10,000 bases of DNA from Magnetospirillum sp. Lineage in GTDB: Bacteria > Pseudomonadota > Alphaproteobacteria > Rhodospirillales > Magnetospirillaceae. Location of the stretch: NCBI GenBank assembly GCA_020217035.1, contig JAIWOG010000054.1, positions 1-10,000 on the forward strand, read 5' to 3'. Below the pieces are notes generated by a model. It saw only the letters and a program-made list of their open reading frames with translations. It was not told the DNA's origin and ran no database searches. A program made the position numbers and the translations under genes. This document shows, one piece after another, positions 1 to 6,471 of the stretch (positions within the stretch are counted from its first letter, which is position 1; each line of letters opens with the position of its first letter).

Positions 1-62
1 GGGATCAGCGCGTCCGTGTCGGGCAATCTGGGCCGCAATATGGGGATCATGGCGTGGTCCAT
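1..62 (-). CDS. DegT/DnrJ/EryC1-family sugar aminotransferase, N-terminal fragment (runs off left edge)
   Basis: Reading the minus strand from base 62 gives an open frame that continues past the window edge. It begins MDHA and then MIPILRPRLPDTDALI. The MIPxxRPxLP opening is typical of the N-terminus of PLP-dependent nucleotide-sugar aminotransferases (DegT/DnrJ/EryC1/StrS, including VioA, WecE and FdtB types), which add an amino group to a dTDP-4-keto or 3-keto-6-deoxy sugar. An in-frame TAG at 74-72 leaves only two ATG starts, at 62 and at 50. Neither has a good ribosome binding site, and the family consensus would favour 50. The gene is divergent from rmlA, so both probably share a control region. 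Only 20 residues are visible, so the family call rests on one short motif and the substrate cannot be told. Confidence 0.62.
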   Translation of the reverse strand, partial: MDHAMIPILRPRLPDTDALI

Positions 63-145
63 GCGCCGACGCTAGCACGACAAACGTTAACCCAATCTTG
101 GTGAGATGACGGCAAGCTGTGACTGCATCCAGAAGGGAGCGCAGG
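63..145. promoter_or_regulatory. Divergent intergenic control region between aminotransferase and rmlA
   Basis: This 83-bp spacer lies between two divergently starting genes of probably one pathway, so it should hold promoters for both directions. I see no convincing -35/-10 pair on either strand. The only clear element is the rmlA ribosome binding site, AGGGAG at 133-138, seven bases before the chosen ATG at 146. Confidence 0.45.
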
Positions 146-1021
146 ATGAAGGGGATCATTCTGGCCGGGGGAACGGGAAGCCGTCTGCGTCCGGTCACCT
201 TGGCCGTCTGCAAGCAATTGCTGCCGGTCTACGACAAGCCCATGGTGTTCTATCCGCTGTCGGTGCTGATGCTGGCCGGCATCGACGACATCCTGTTGAT
301 CTCCACCGAACGCGACCAACCGCTTTTCCGGAATCTTTTGGGGGACGGCAGCCATCTGGGCGTCAAGATCCGCTATGCGGTCCAAGACAGCCCCGCCGGC
401 TTGCCCCAGGCATTCACCATCGGCGCCGACCACATGGACGGGCAGCGCACCGCCATGGTTCTGGGCGACAATATTTTCTTCGGCGAAGGCATGGGCAGCC
501 TGCTGATGGCGGCCATGGGCGGTGCCGGCGCGGTGGGGTTCTGCACCCGCGTCACCGACCCGCAGCGTTACGGCGTGGTGTCGTTCGGCGCCGACGGCAA
601 GGTCCGCGCCTTGCAGGAAAAGCCCAAGAAGCCAGTGTCCGACTGGGCGTTGACCGGGCTTTACGTGGTCGATGGCGACGCGCCGGAGCGTGCGGCGAAG
701 CTGAAGCCGTCTTCGCGCGGCGAGTTGGAGATGGTCGACTTGCTGGGCTCGTATCTGGACCAGGGCCGGCTGTCGATGATCAAGGTCGGCCGTGGCTATG
801 CCTGGTTCGACGCCGGCACCCACGATTCCTTGCTGGAAGCGTCCGAATTCGTCCGCACGGTGGAAGGCCGTCAGGGTTTGAAGGTGGCGTGTCTGGAAGA
901 AATCGCGCTTCGGCGCGGCTTCATCGACCTGGACCGTTTCGCCCGATTGGCCCACGATGCGGGCGACACGTCCTATGGACGCTATCTGCAAGCCGTTCTG
1001 GCCGAAACGCGGGGGGAATGA
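146..1021 (+). CDS. rmlA: Glucose-1-phosphate thymidylyltransferase (RmlA)
   Basis: This enzyme joins glucose-1-phosphate and dTTP to give dTDP-glucose, the cytosolic entry to dTDP-deoxysugars. The 291-residue product has the normal length for the short RmlA class. Visible motifs are the nucleotide-binding loop GGTGSRLRP (8-16), KQLLPVYDKPM (23-33), the metal-binding LGDNIF (106-111, D108), EKP (158-160), RGELE (191-195) and the second metal site in WFDAGTH (220-226, D222). The conserved C-terminal GRQGLKVACLEEIA and YGRYL stretches are also present. The ATG at 146 is chosen because the product then starts MKGIILAGG as in the family and is preceded by AGGGAG. A GTG at 119 would add nine unconserved residues. 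The stop overlaps the next start (TGATG), so translation is probably coupled. RmlB, C and D are not in the window, so the final sugar is not fixed by this gene alone. Confidence 0.93.
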   Translation: MKGIILAGGTGSRLRPVTLAVCKQLLPVYDKPMVFYPLSVLMLAGIDDILLISTERDQPLFRNLLGDGSHLGVKIRYAVQDSPAGLPQAFTIGADHMDGQRTAMVLGDNIFFGEGMGSLLMAAMGGAGAVGFCTRVTDPQRYGVVSFGADGKVRALQEKPKKPVSDWALTGLYVVDGDAPERAAKLKPSSRGELEMVDLLGSYLDQGRLSMIKVGRGYAWFDAGTHDSLLEASEFVRTVEGRQGLKVACLEEIALRRGFIDLDRFARLAHDAGDTSYGRYLQAVLAETRGE

Positions 1022-1716
1022 TGCAAGGCAAGGTGGCGGTGGTGACAGGCGCCGGGCGCGGCATCGGCCTCGCCGTCGCCAAGCTGTTGGCGTCACGCGG
1101 CGCCACGGTACTGCGTGTCGGACTGGGCGGCGAGGAATCCGACGATTACCTGGCCGCCGACATGGGTGATTCCGAACAGGTGGCGGCTCTTTACCGTCAG
1201 GTGCACAAGCGGTTCGGCCGCCTTGACATCCTGGTCAACAATGCCGGCATGCTGGGGGACGCCCGTCTGGGGATGATCTCCACCGAGATGATGAACCGGG
1301 TGCTTTCGGTCAACCTGATGGGGGTGATCGCCAACATCCAGGCGGCGTCCAAGCTGATGCGGCGGTCGGACGGCGGGGCCATCGTCTCGCTGTCCTCCAT
1401 CGTCGGCCTGCGCGGCAATGTCGGGCAAACCGTCTATGCCGCCTCCAAGGCGGGGGTGGTCGGCGCCACCCTGTCGGCGGCCAAGGAACTGGCGCCCGAC
1501 AACATCCGGGTCAACGCGGTGGCGCCGGGCTTCATCGACACCGACATGGTCGGCCATCTGGACGCGCAGACCACCGCCCAACGGCTGGCGGCCATTCCCC
1601 TGGGCCGCGCCGGCACCGCCGACGAGGTGGCCGAGGTGGTGGCATTCTTATGTTCCGACGCCGCCCGCTATGTCACCGGGCAGGTGGTCGGCGTCGACGG
1701 AGGCATGGTGCTATGA
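1021..1716 (+). CDS. FabG-like short-chain dehydrogenase/reductase
   Basis: This is a classical SDR of 231 residues with a Rossmann fold. Seen directly are TGAGRGIG (9-16) for cofactor binding, NNAG (73-76), the catalytic Asn in SVNL (N98), Ser126, Tyr139 and Lys143 (YAASK), and a C-terminal VTGQVVGVDGG typical of 3-oxoacyl-ACP reductases. The loop after the second strand (about residues 32-48) is shorter than in FabG, which explains why the protein is below the usual 245 residues. Family-level options are reduction of a 3-oxoacyl-ACP to 3-hydroxyacyl-ACP, or oxidation/reduction of a sugar nucleotide. The ACP gene three genes downstream and the acyltransferase directly downstream favour the first, but this is inference. 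The start at 1021 follows GGGGGGA and overlaps the rmlA stop by one base. An ATG at 1018 adds one Met and is equally possible. The next gene overlaps by ATGA. Confidence 0.9.
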   Translation: MQGKVAVVTGAGRGIGLAVAKLLASRGATVLRVGLGGEESDDYLAADMGDSEQVAALYRQVHKRFGRLDILVNNAGMLGDARLGMISTEMMNRVLSVNLMGVIANIQAASKLMRRSDGGAIVSLSSIVGLRGNVGQTVYAASKAGVVGATLSAAKELAPDNIRVNAVAPGFIDTDMVGHLDAQTTAQRLAAIPLGRAGTADEVAEVVAFLCSDAARYVTGQVVGVDGGMVL

Positions 1717-2366
1717 GCAACGCCCCCAGCTACGTCATCGCCGGGGCGGGCGGATTGGGGCGCGAAGTGGCTGTCTACGCCCGTGATTGCGGCCTGCCCG
1801 TGCGCGGCTTCCTGGACGACACCGACGCCGATCCACGGGCTTTCGGGTTGGACATTCCCGTGCTGTCGGCCATCGATTCCTATGTTCCGCAGCCCCATGA
1901 CTGCGTGCTGGTGGCGGTGGGCGACCCCGCCGCCCGCGCCGCCGTCGCCGCCCGTCTGACTTTGCGTGGCGCCGATTTCGGCCTTTTGGTTCATCCTTTG
2001 GCCTATGTGGCCACGCCTTCGGCCCTGGGGCCGGGCTCGGTGGTGGCGCCGTTCGCCACCATCGGCCTGAACGCCCGGTTGGGGGCCCATTGCCTGGTCA
2101 ACACCCATGCCGGCATCGGCCACGATTGCTGCCTGGGAGACGCTTGCGTGGTGTCGCCCCACGCGGTGGTCAACGGCTTCGCCCGCCTGGGGGCGCAGGT
2201 GCTGCTGGGTTCGTCGTCGGTGGTGGCGCCGCGCTGCGCTGTCGGCGACCGGGCCAGGCTGTCCGCCGGCTCCGTGGTGCTGTCGGACGTCGCCGCCGAC
2301 GTCACCATGTGGGGCAATCCGGCGCGGGCCTTGCCGCCGGCGCCGCCAGGCTCTAAACAAAAATGA
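1713..2366 (+). CDS. NeuD/PglD-family sugar O/N-acyltransferase
   Basis: The 217-residue protein has the two-part layout of NeuD/PglD sugar acyltransferases. An N-terminal Rossmann-like domain begins YVIAGAGGLGRE (7-18) and holds the nucleotide-sugar end. From about residue 95 a left-handed beta-helix of hexapeptide repeats follows (PGSVVAPFATIG, LGAHCLVNTHAGIGHD, LGDACVVSPHAVVNG and so on). His137 in the GHD motif lies where PglD has its catalytic base. Members transfer acetyl or longer acyl groups from CoA or ACP to the amino group of UDP- or dTDP-amino sugars, acting as cytosolic trimers. The start ATG overlaps the SDR stop by four bases (ATGA), so the pair is probably translationally coupled. 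With an aminotransferase diverging upstream, N-acylation of a 4- or 3-amino sugar is the likely job. The acyl donor is not shown by the sequence. Confidence 0.88.
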   Translation: MSNAPSYVIAGAGGLGREVAVYARDCGLPVRGFLDDTDADPRAFGLDIPVLSAIDSYVPQPHDCVLVAVGDPAARAAVAARLTLRGADFGLLVHPLAYVATPSALGPGSVVAPFATIGLNARLGAHCLVNTHAGIGHDCCLGDACVVSPHAVVNGFARLGAQVLLGSSSVVAPRCAVGDRARLSAGSVVLSDVAADVTMWGNPARALPPAPPGSKQK

Positions 2367-2392
2367 CCGAACTTGGGATTTAGGATCAGGCC

Positions 2393-4141
2393 ATGGATGT
2401 GCAGGCGATGTTGGACCAGGGGCGCGAACATCACCGCGCCGAACGCTATGGCGATGCCGGCCGCTGCTACAAGGCGGTGCTGGAAGCCGATCCCGACAAT
2501 GTCGACGCCTTGCACTTGATGAGCGCCCTGGCCCAGATGGTGGGCGACAACCAGATGGCCGCCAGCCTGGCGTTGCGGGCCATCCAACTGCAACCCGACT
2601 GGCACGCGCCTTACGTGGCGCTGGGCAATGCCTGCCAGGCCGGCGGGCGGCTGGACATGGCGGTGGACGCCTTCCAGAAGGCGGTGACCCTGTGTCCCGA
2701 GGCGCCGGAAGCCTATTTGAACCTGGCCAACGTGTTGAACGAGTTGGGACGCCATGACGAGGCCGCCAAGATGGCGGTCGAGGCGGTGGTCATCGACGGC
2801 TCGCTGCCCGAGGCTCACAACGCCTTCGGCAACGCCCTGTCCGGGATGCACTCGCCCGAAGAGGCGGTGGAAGCCTATCAGAAGGCGGTCTACCTGCGTC
2901 CCGATTGGGACGTTCCGTGGTTCAACATCGGCGTCGCCTTGGCGGCCCAGGGCAAGCATGGCGAGGCATTGGCCAGCTATCGGCATTCCATCGGCCTGCT
3001 GGATTCGCCGCTCAAACGCTATAACTTGGGCAATTCCCTGGCCGCCGAAGGGCGGCTTGCGGAAGCGGCGGCCGAGTACGCCGCCGCCTTGGAGCAAGAT
3101 GCCGATTACGTCGACGCCTTCAACAACCTGGGGGCGACTCTGAAGGACATGGAACGTCTGGACGAGGCCGAGGCCAACCTGCGTCACGGCGTCGAACGGG
3201 CGCCCGAAGCCGCCGACCTGCACTGGAACCTGTCCCTGGTGCAGTTGATGAAGGGCGACTGGGCCAATGGTTGGCGCGAATATGAATGGCGCTGGCAGAT
3301 GCCCACCTTCGCGCCGTTCCTGCGGGATTTTCCCGCCCCCGCCTGGCAGGGCGAGGATCTGGCCGGCAAGACCATCCTGGTGGCCGCCGAGCAGGGGTAC
3401 GGCGACGCCATCGAGTTTTGCCGTCTGGCCCCGCTGTTGGCGCGGCGCGGCGCCAAGGTGGTGCTGGAATGCCGCAAGGGGCTGAAGCGTCTATTCGCCA
3501 GCTTGGCCGGGCTCCACCAGGTGGTGTCCCCCGGCGACGATTACGGCGCCTTCGATTTCGTCGTGCCGCTGATGAGCTTGCCCTATCGGCTGGGCTTGAA
3601 CCTGGACACTCTGCCGGCCGCCATTCCTTACTTGGCGCCGCCGTCCGATGCCGGCGACTTTTCCGACGTGGCCGTGGCTTCTGGGCTGAAGGTGGGTTTG
3701 GTGTGGGCGGGGGGCGCCAGCCGCCGCGACAACGCCCAACGTTCCTGCCGGGCCGCCGATTTGCGGCCGTTGCTGGACGTGCCCGGGTGCTGCTTCTATT
3801 CGCTGCAAGTGGGGCCTGAAGCCGGGCAACTCGATGACCTGCCCGGCGTGGTCGATCTGGCACCGCGCCTGGGCGACTTCGCCGACACCGCCGCCGCCTT
3901 GGCCGCCCTCGACATCCTGGTGTCGGTGGACACCGGGGTGGTGCACCTGGCTGGCGCCCTGGGCAAGCCGGTCCGGGTGCTGTTGTCGCGTCCCAGCAAC
4001 GGTTTCCTGTGGATGCTGGACCGTCAGGATTCGCCCTGGTATCCCGGCGATTTCCGTCTGCTGCGTCAGGACCGCGCCAACGATTGGGCCGGATTGGTCG
4101 AACGGGTCGCCGCCGAATTGCGGGAAAGGGCCGGGTCGTGA
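2393..4141 (+). CDS. TPR-repeat protein with C-terminal GT-B (GT9-like) glycosyltransferase domain
   Basis: A 582-residue two-part protein. Residues about 8-275 form seven to eight tetratricopeptide repeats of 34-residue period (for example NNLGATLKDMERLDEAEANL at 244-263), a likely protein-binding arm. A linker with NGWREYEWRW (292-301) leads to a domain seen in many bacterial TPR glycosyltransferases: LVAAEQGYGDAIEFCRLAPLL (329-349), KVGLVWAGG (433-441), and LVSVDTGVVHLAGALGKPV (509-527) followed by DSPWYP (546-551). The last block resembles the nucleotide-sugar site of family GT9. It lacks a signal peptide and membrane segments, so it is probably cytosolic. The role is inferred as moving the sugar made by this operon to a protein, with flagellin the nearest candidate. 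The ATG at 2393 follows AGGA at 2382-2385, 26 bp after the acyltransferase stop. The TGA overlaps the GTG of the ACP gene. Confidence 0.87.
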   Translation: MDVQAMLDQGREHHRAERYGDAGRCYKAVLEADPDNVDALHLMSALAQMVGDNQMAASLALRAIQLQPDWHAPYVALGNACQAGGRLDMAVDAFQKAVTLCPEAPEAYLNLANVLNELGRHDEAAKMAVEAVVIDGSLPEAHNAFGNALSGMHSPEEAVEAYQKAVYLRPDWDVPWFNIGVALAAQGKHGEALASYRHSIGLLDSPLKRYNLGNSLAAEGRLAEAAAEYAAALEQDADYVDAFNNLGATLKDMERLDEAEANLRHGVERAPEAADLHWNLSLVQLMKGDWANGWREYEWRWQMPTFAPFLRDFPAPAWQGEDLAGKTILVAAEQGYGDAIEFCRLAPLLARRGAKVVLECRKGLKRLFASLAGLHQVVSPGDDYGAFDFVVPLMSLPYRLGLNLDTLPAAIPYLAPPSDAGDFSDVAVASGLKVGLVWAGGASRRDNAQRSCRAADLRPLLDVPGCCFYSLQVGPEAGQLDDLPGVVDLAPRLGDFADTAAALAALDILVSVDTGVVHLAGALGKPVRVLLSRPSNGFLWMLDRQDSPWYPGDFRLLRQDRANDWAGLVERVAAELRERAGS

Positions 4142-4392
4142 GCCCCGATCACCTGCGCACGCTGGCTCAGGCGTTCCGCGACACCTTCGACCTGGCCGCC
4201 GATGCGGCGGTCGAGGGGCTGGCCTATCAGGGCATTGCCGCTTGGGATTCTGTGGGGCACATGCGGCTGGTGGCGGCGATTGAGACCGCCTTCGACCTGA
4301 TGCTGGACACCGACGACGTGATCGGGATGTCGGATTTCGCCAAGGCGGTGGAGATCGTCGGCCGTCACCTGGATGAAGGGCTATCCCCATGA
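4138..4392 (+). CDS. Stand-alone acyl carrier protein
   Basis: The product is 84 residues, the usual size of a free ACP. It is predicted to be four-helix, with the phosphopantetheine Ser38 in WDSVGHMRLVAAIE (36-49), the classic DS-[LVM] motif followed by helix II. It has an acidic face (ETAFD, LDTDD). This is not the housekeeping AcpP, whose DSL motif and context differ. The start is GTG at 4138 with GGAAAGG at 4123-4129. GTGA overlaps the glycosyltransferase stop by four bases, and its own TGA overlaps the next ATG by four bases, so three proteins are made from closely coupled frames. Its presence in a glycan operon implies that an acyl group, perhaps a 3-hydroxyacyl made with the SDR, is delivered to the sugar acyltransferase. 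No acyl-ACP ligase, ketosynthase or phosphopantetheinyl transferase is visible in the window. Confidence 0.88.
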   Translation: MSPDHLRTLAQAFRDTFDLAADAAVEGLAYQGIAAWDSVGHMRLVAAIETAFDLMLDTDDVIGMSDFAKAVEIVGRHLDEGLSP

Positions 4393-5303
4393 CTTTCCGC
4401 TTCGAACGACATTACGCCGACATGGCTGGCGCCACCTTCGCCTCGGAGCCTTACTTTCGCAGCGCCTGGCGGTTTCGGGGTGAGTTGCTGAGCCAATGGA
4501 TCGCCGAGGGTGAAACGGTCTTGCCGCGCCTGCTGACCCGGTTCACCACCCTGGAACGGCGTTATGTGGTGAATTGCGGTATCGAGGACGGCGCCATGAC
4601 CGGCCTGTTCGTCTACGTTCCCAAAGGAACGGTTCATGCTCCGCTCGACGCGCTGGAGCACTGGAGCGAAGGGGTGCTGCGCGGCAAGACTGTGGACATG
4701 CCCGAATACGTGAATTACGACACTATCAGCTTGTTGGCCGACCTGGCCGACGGCGTGGACACGGTGTTGGAATTGGGGGCTGGTTACGGATTGCAATTGT
4801 TCCGGTTGTTTTACGCGGGTGCCCCCGCCGACGCCCGGTATGTCGCCGCCGACATCAGCCAAGCCGGACTGGATTTGGGCGAAAGCCTGTCCCGGCTCGA
4901 GCCGCGGATGAACTTTTCCACTGTCGCTTTCGACATCGCCCGTCCCGATTGGTCGGTGTTGAAGGGCAGCCGCAAGGCCCTGATCTTCACCCATTGGTCC
5001 ATGATGTACGCCCCGAAGGTGCCCGATGACTTTTTTGGTGGTCTGGCGGGGTGGCCCGGCGAGGCCGTCATGGTCTTCGTCGAGCCGTTGGGGTTTCAAT
5101 GGGGAGGGGGGCACCCGGTCTCCGAGAAGCAGCGAGAGGCAGCGGAGATGGGGGCGTTGAACGGCGATTTCGCCGAGGCGCTGTCGGCTGCCGCCGCGAA
5201 AGGCTGGATCGAGCCGCTGGTGGTCGCCAACGATGTGTTTTCCCGAAGCCAGCATCCGTTCGACCTGTGCAGCGTGGTGGTGTGCTCGAAACCTGCCGGG
5301 TGA
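4389..5303 (+). CDS. Class I SAM-dependent methyltransferase, probably sugar O-methyltransferase
   Basis: A 304-residue protein with a class I methyltransferase core. Motif I is VLELGAGYG (126-134), the acidic ribose-binding end of strand 2 is AADIS (153-157, D155), and the post-motif segment IFTHWSMMYAP (199-209) contains the likely acceptor-side residues. The roughly 115 residues before the core resemble the N-terminal extension of predicted sugar O-methyltransferases, but I cannot name a precise subfamily. There is no signal peptide or membrane segment. It is the last gene of the operon and overlaps the ACP gene by ATGA. In context it probably methylates a hydroxyl of the same sugar, as happens in O-methylated flagellin glycans elsewhere. 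Methylation of the acyl chain or of a protein side chain cannot be excluded. Confidence 0.84.
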   Translation: MTFRFERHYADMAGATFASEPYFRSAWRFRGELLSQWIAEGETVLPRLLTRFTTLERRYVVNCGIEDGAMTGLFVYVPKGTVHAPLDALEHWSEGVLRGKTVDMPEYVNYDTISLLADLADGVDTVLELGAGYGLQLFRLFYAGAPADARYVAADISQAGLDLGESLSRLEPRMNFSTVAFDIARPDWSVLKGSRKALIFTHWSMMYAPKVPDDFFGGLAGWPGEAVMVFVEPLGFQWGGGHPVSEKQREAAEMGALNGDFAEALSAAAAKGWIEPLVVANDVFSRSQHPFDLCSVVVCSKPAG

Positions 5304-5323
5304 GAAATGATTCACCGTCTTTT
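5299..5323 (+). terminator. Possible weak intrinsic terminator after the glycan operon
   Basis: A five-base stem, GGTGA (5299-5303) with TCACC (5312-5316), encloses an eight-base loop and is followed by GTCTTTT. The left arm overlaps the methyltransferase stop codon. The stem is short and the T-run has only four T, so it is marginal. If it is inactive, the glycan operon would read into flagellin. Confidence 0.28.
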
Positions 5324-5337
5324 AAGACCTGTGGGGA

Positions 5338-5364
5338 TAAAGTATGGGGGTGGAAAGCAATTCA
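5338..5364 (+). promoter_or_regulatory. Candidate sigma-28-type flagellin promoter
   Basis: TAAAGTAT at 5338-5345 matches seven of eight bases of the enterobacterial FliA -35 box (TAAAGTTT). Eleven bases later comes GCAATTCA at 5357-5364, which matches only four of eight of the -10 box (GCCGATAA). Spacing is right and the -10 is poor. It competes with a sigma-54-like site at 5390-5405, and I cannot decide between them from sequence alone. Confidence 0.28.
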
Positions 5365-5389
5365 GTGGCGACAAAATGTCGTCGCGCCT

Positions 5390-5405
5390 GGGCGCAAGGT
5401 GTGCT
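5390..5405 (+). promoter_or_regulatory. Candidate sigma-54-type (-24/-12) flagellin promoter
   Basis: GG at 5391-5392 and GC at 5403-5404 are exactly ten bases apart, as in RpoN promoters, and about eight of the twelve consensus bases fit (GGGCGCA-N4-GTGCT against TGGCACG-N4-TTGCW). Flagellins in Caulobacter use sigma-54. GG-N10-GC is common by chance in GC-rich DNA, so this stays weak. It would put the transcript start near 5416 and leave a leader of about 90 bases. Confidence 0.27.
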
Positions 5406-5455
5406 AAGGTCTGGATGCTTGAAGCTGCTGTCGGGTGTTCAAGGTGTCTAAAAGG
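5395..5455 (+). repeat. Imperfect direct repeat in the flagellin upstream region
   Basis: CAAGGTGTGCTAAGG at 5395-5409 recurs as CAAGGTGTCTAAAAGG at 5440-5455. The first eight bases are identical, the next share CTAA, and the copies start 45 bp apart. Both lie between the glycan operon and the flagellin start, so they may be a paired regulator site or repeated elements in the mRNA leader. Function is unknown. Confidence 0.5.
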
Positions 5456-5506
5456 CGCCGTTCCTGGCGGCTTTGATTAACCGGCCTTCCAGAATGGGGG
5501 TGTGCC

Positions 5507-6394
5507 ATGGCTGACAACGTTACTCTCTCTTCCTCGATCCGTTCGAACCTGCTGTCGTTGAACCAGACCTCGAGCTTGGTGCAGCGTACCAACTCGCGTC
5601 TGTCCACCGGCCTGAAAGTTTCCAGTGCCATCGACGACGCCGTCGCCTACTTCCAGTCCAAGGCGCTGAGCGACCGCGCCAGCGACTTGACCACCCGTAA
5701 GGACGGTATCGATCAGGGCATCTCTTCGTTGAAGACCGCGCTGACCACCCTGGAATCCCAGGAAAAGCTGATGGTCCAGATGAAGGGTGTCATGCTCAGC
5801 GCGAAGTCGGCGACCAATGCCGAGCGCTCTGACCTGGCGACCCAGTATCAGACCCTGGCCTCGCAGATCACCAATCTGGTGAACGACGCGTCCTATCAGG
5901 GCTTGAACCTGCTGAACGCCACCACCGCCCAGCTGACCGTCCAGTTCTCCGACAAGACCGCCGCCCAGTTGCAGGTGCAAGGCGTGGACGTCCGTGTCAG
6001 CCAACTGGCCGGTTTCACCTATGCTGGGACCAGCTCTTTGGGCACCGACCTGACGGCGGCCTCTGGCCTGACCGGTGGTGGTTCGGTGTGGTCCGCCGTG
6101 TCCAACTCGGTCTCGGTGTTCGACGCCATGATCGAAAAGATGGACTCGGCCATCACCACCGTTCGTTCGAACGCCAAGAACATCGGTACCAACGTCGCCC
6201 TGCTTCAGACCCGTGCCGACTTCACCAAGTCGTACGTGAACACCCTGAAGGAAGGCTCCGACAAGCTGAGCTTGGCCGACCTGAACGAAGAAGGCGCGAA
6301 CCTGGTCGCCTTGCAGACCCGTCAGCAGCTGGGTATCCAGGCGCTGTCGTTCGCTGGTCAGCAAGAACAGGGCGTGCTGTCGCTGTTCCGGTAA
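5507..6394 (+). CDS. fliC: Flagellin (filament protein)
   Basis: This is the structural subunit of the flagellar filament, exported by the flagellar type III apparatus. The 295-residue product has the conserved N-terminal D0/D1 helices (LSSSIRSNLLSLNQTSSLV at 7-25, RLSTGLKVSSAIDDAVAYF at 31-49) and the C-terminal partner (QTRADFTKSYVNTLKEGSDK, then a terminal QQEQGVLSLFR). Residues about 145-205 form a short Ser/Thr/Gly-rich centre instead of large D2/D3 domains, typical of compact alphaproteobacterial flagellins and a likely place for O-glycans. There is no cysteine. The region near residues 85-98 lacks the QRxREL-type motif of TLR5-stimulating flagellins. The ATG at 5507 follows a G-rich stretch (GGGGG, 5496-5500), an imperfect ribosome site. 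The gene is followed at once by a strong terminator. The symbol is generic; flaA or fljK-type names may be used in this lineage. Confidence 0.97.
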   Translation: MADNVTLSSSIRSNLLSLNQTSSLVQRTNSRLSTGLKVSSAIDDAVAYFQSKALSDRASDLTTRKDGIDQGISSLKTALTTLESQEKLMVQMKGVMLSAKSATNAERSDLATQYQTLASQITNLVNDASYQGLNLLNATTAQLTVQFSDKTAAQLQVQGVDVRVSQLAGFTYAGTSSLGTDLTAASGLTGGGSVWSAVSNSVSVFDAMIEKMDSAITTVRSNAKNIGTNVALLQTRADFTKSYVNTLKEGSDKLSLADLNEEGANLVALQTRQQLGIQALSFAGQQEQGVLSLFR

Positions 6395-6417
6395 TATCGG
6401 TGACGTGAACGAGAAAG

Positions 6418-6447
6418 CGGTGCGGGGGCGACCCCGCACCGTTTTTT
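6418..6447 (+). terminator. Strong rho-independent terminator after flagellin
   Basis: A perfect ten-base stem, CGGTGCGGGG (6418-6427) with CCCCGCACCG (6432-6441), closes a GCGA tetraloop of the stable GNRA class and is followed by six T (6442-6447). It lies 23 bases after the flagellin stop. It should end most flagellin transcripts and protect their 3' ends. The downstream gene starts only 24 bases later. Confidence 0.94.
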
Positions 6448-6460
6448 CATGTCTGTTCGC

Positions 6461-6471
6461 AAGGGGGCGGG
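6461..6471 (+). promoter_or_regulatory. Ribosome binding site deciding the GTG start at 6472
   Basis: AAGGGGG at 6461-6467 sits four bases before GTG 6472. No other start codon exists in this frame between 6445 and 6472. The nearby ATG at 6449 opens a different frame that yields a 74-residue basic peptide with no family resemblance, so GTG is chosen. Confidence 0.55.

Noticed and set aside
106..1017. Extension of the SDR frame upstream to 106, giving a 536-residue protein
   Set aside because: The upstream part is out of frame with rmlA and Arg/Gly-rich without domain signal; the SDR family start is at 1018-1023.
47..1096. Minus-strand open frame (349 codons) opposite rmlA
   Set aside because: It is antisense to a complete, motif-rich rmlA and has no recognisable domain.
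2003..3223. Long minus-strand open frame (406 codons) across the acyltransferase and TPR genes
   Set aside because: Gln/His/Arg/Gly-rich composition with no domain is the shadow of high-GC coding on the plus strand, where two clear families are read.
5317..5328. GTCTT-TT-AAGAC palindrome after the methyltransferase
   Set aside because: A five-base stem with a two-base loop is within chance and too tight to fold as an RNA hairpin.
5366..5381. TGGCGAC-type half site considered as a sigma-54 -24 box
   Set aside because: There is no GC at the required ten-base spacing; only the -24 half fits.
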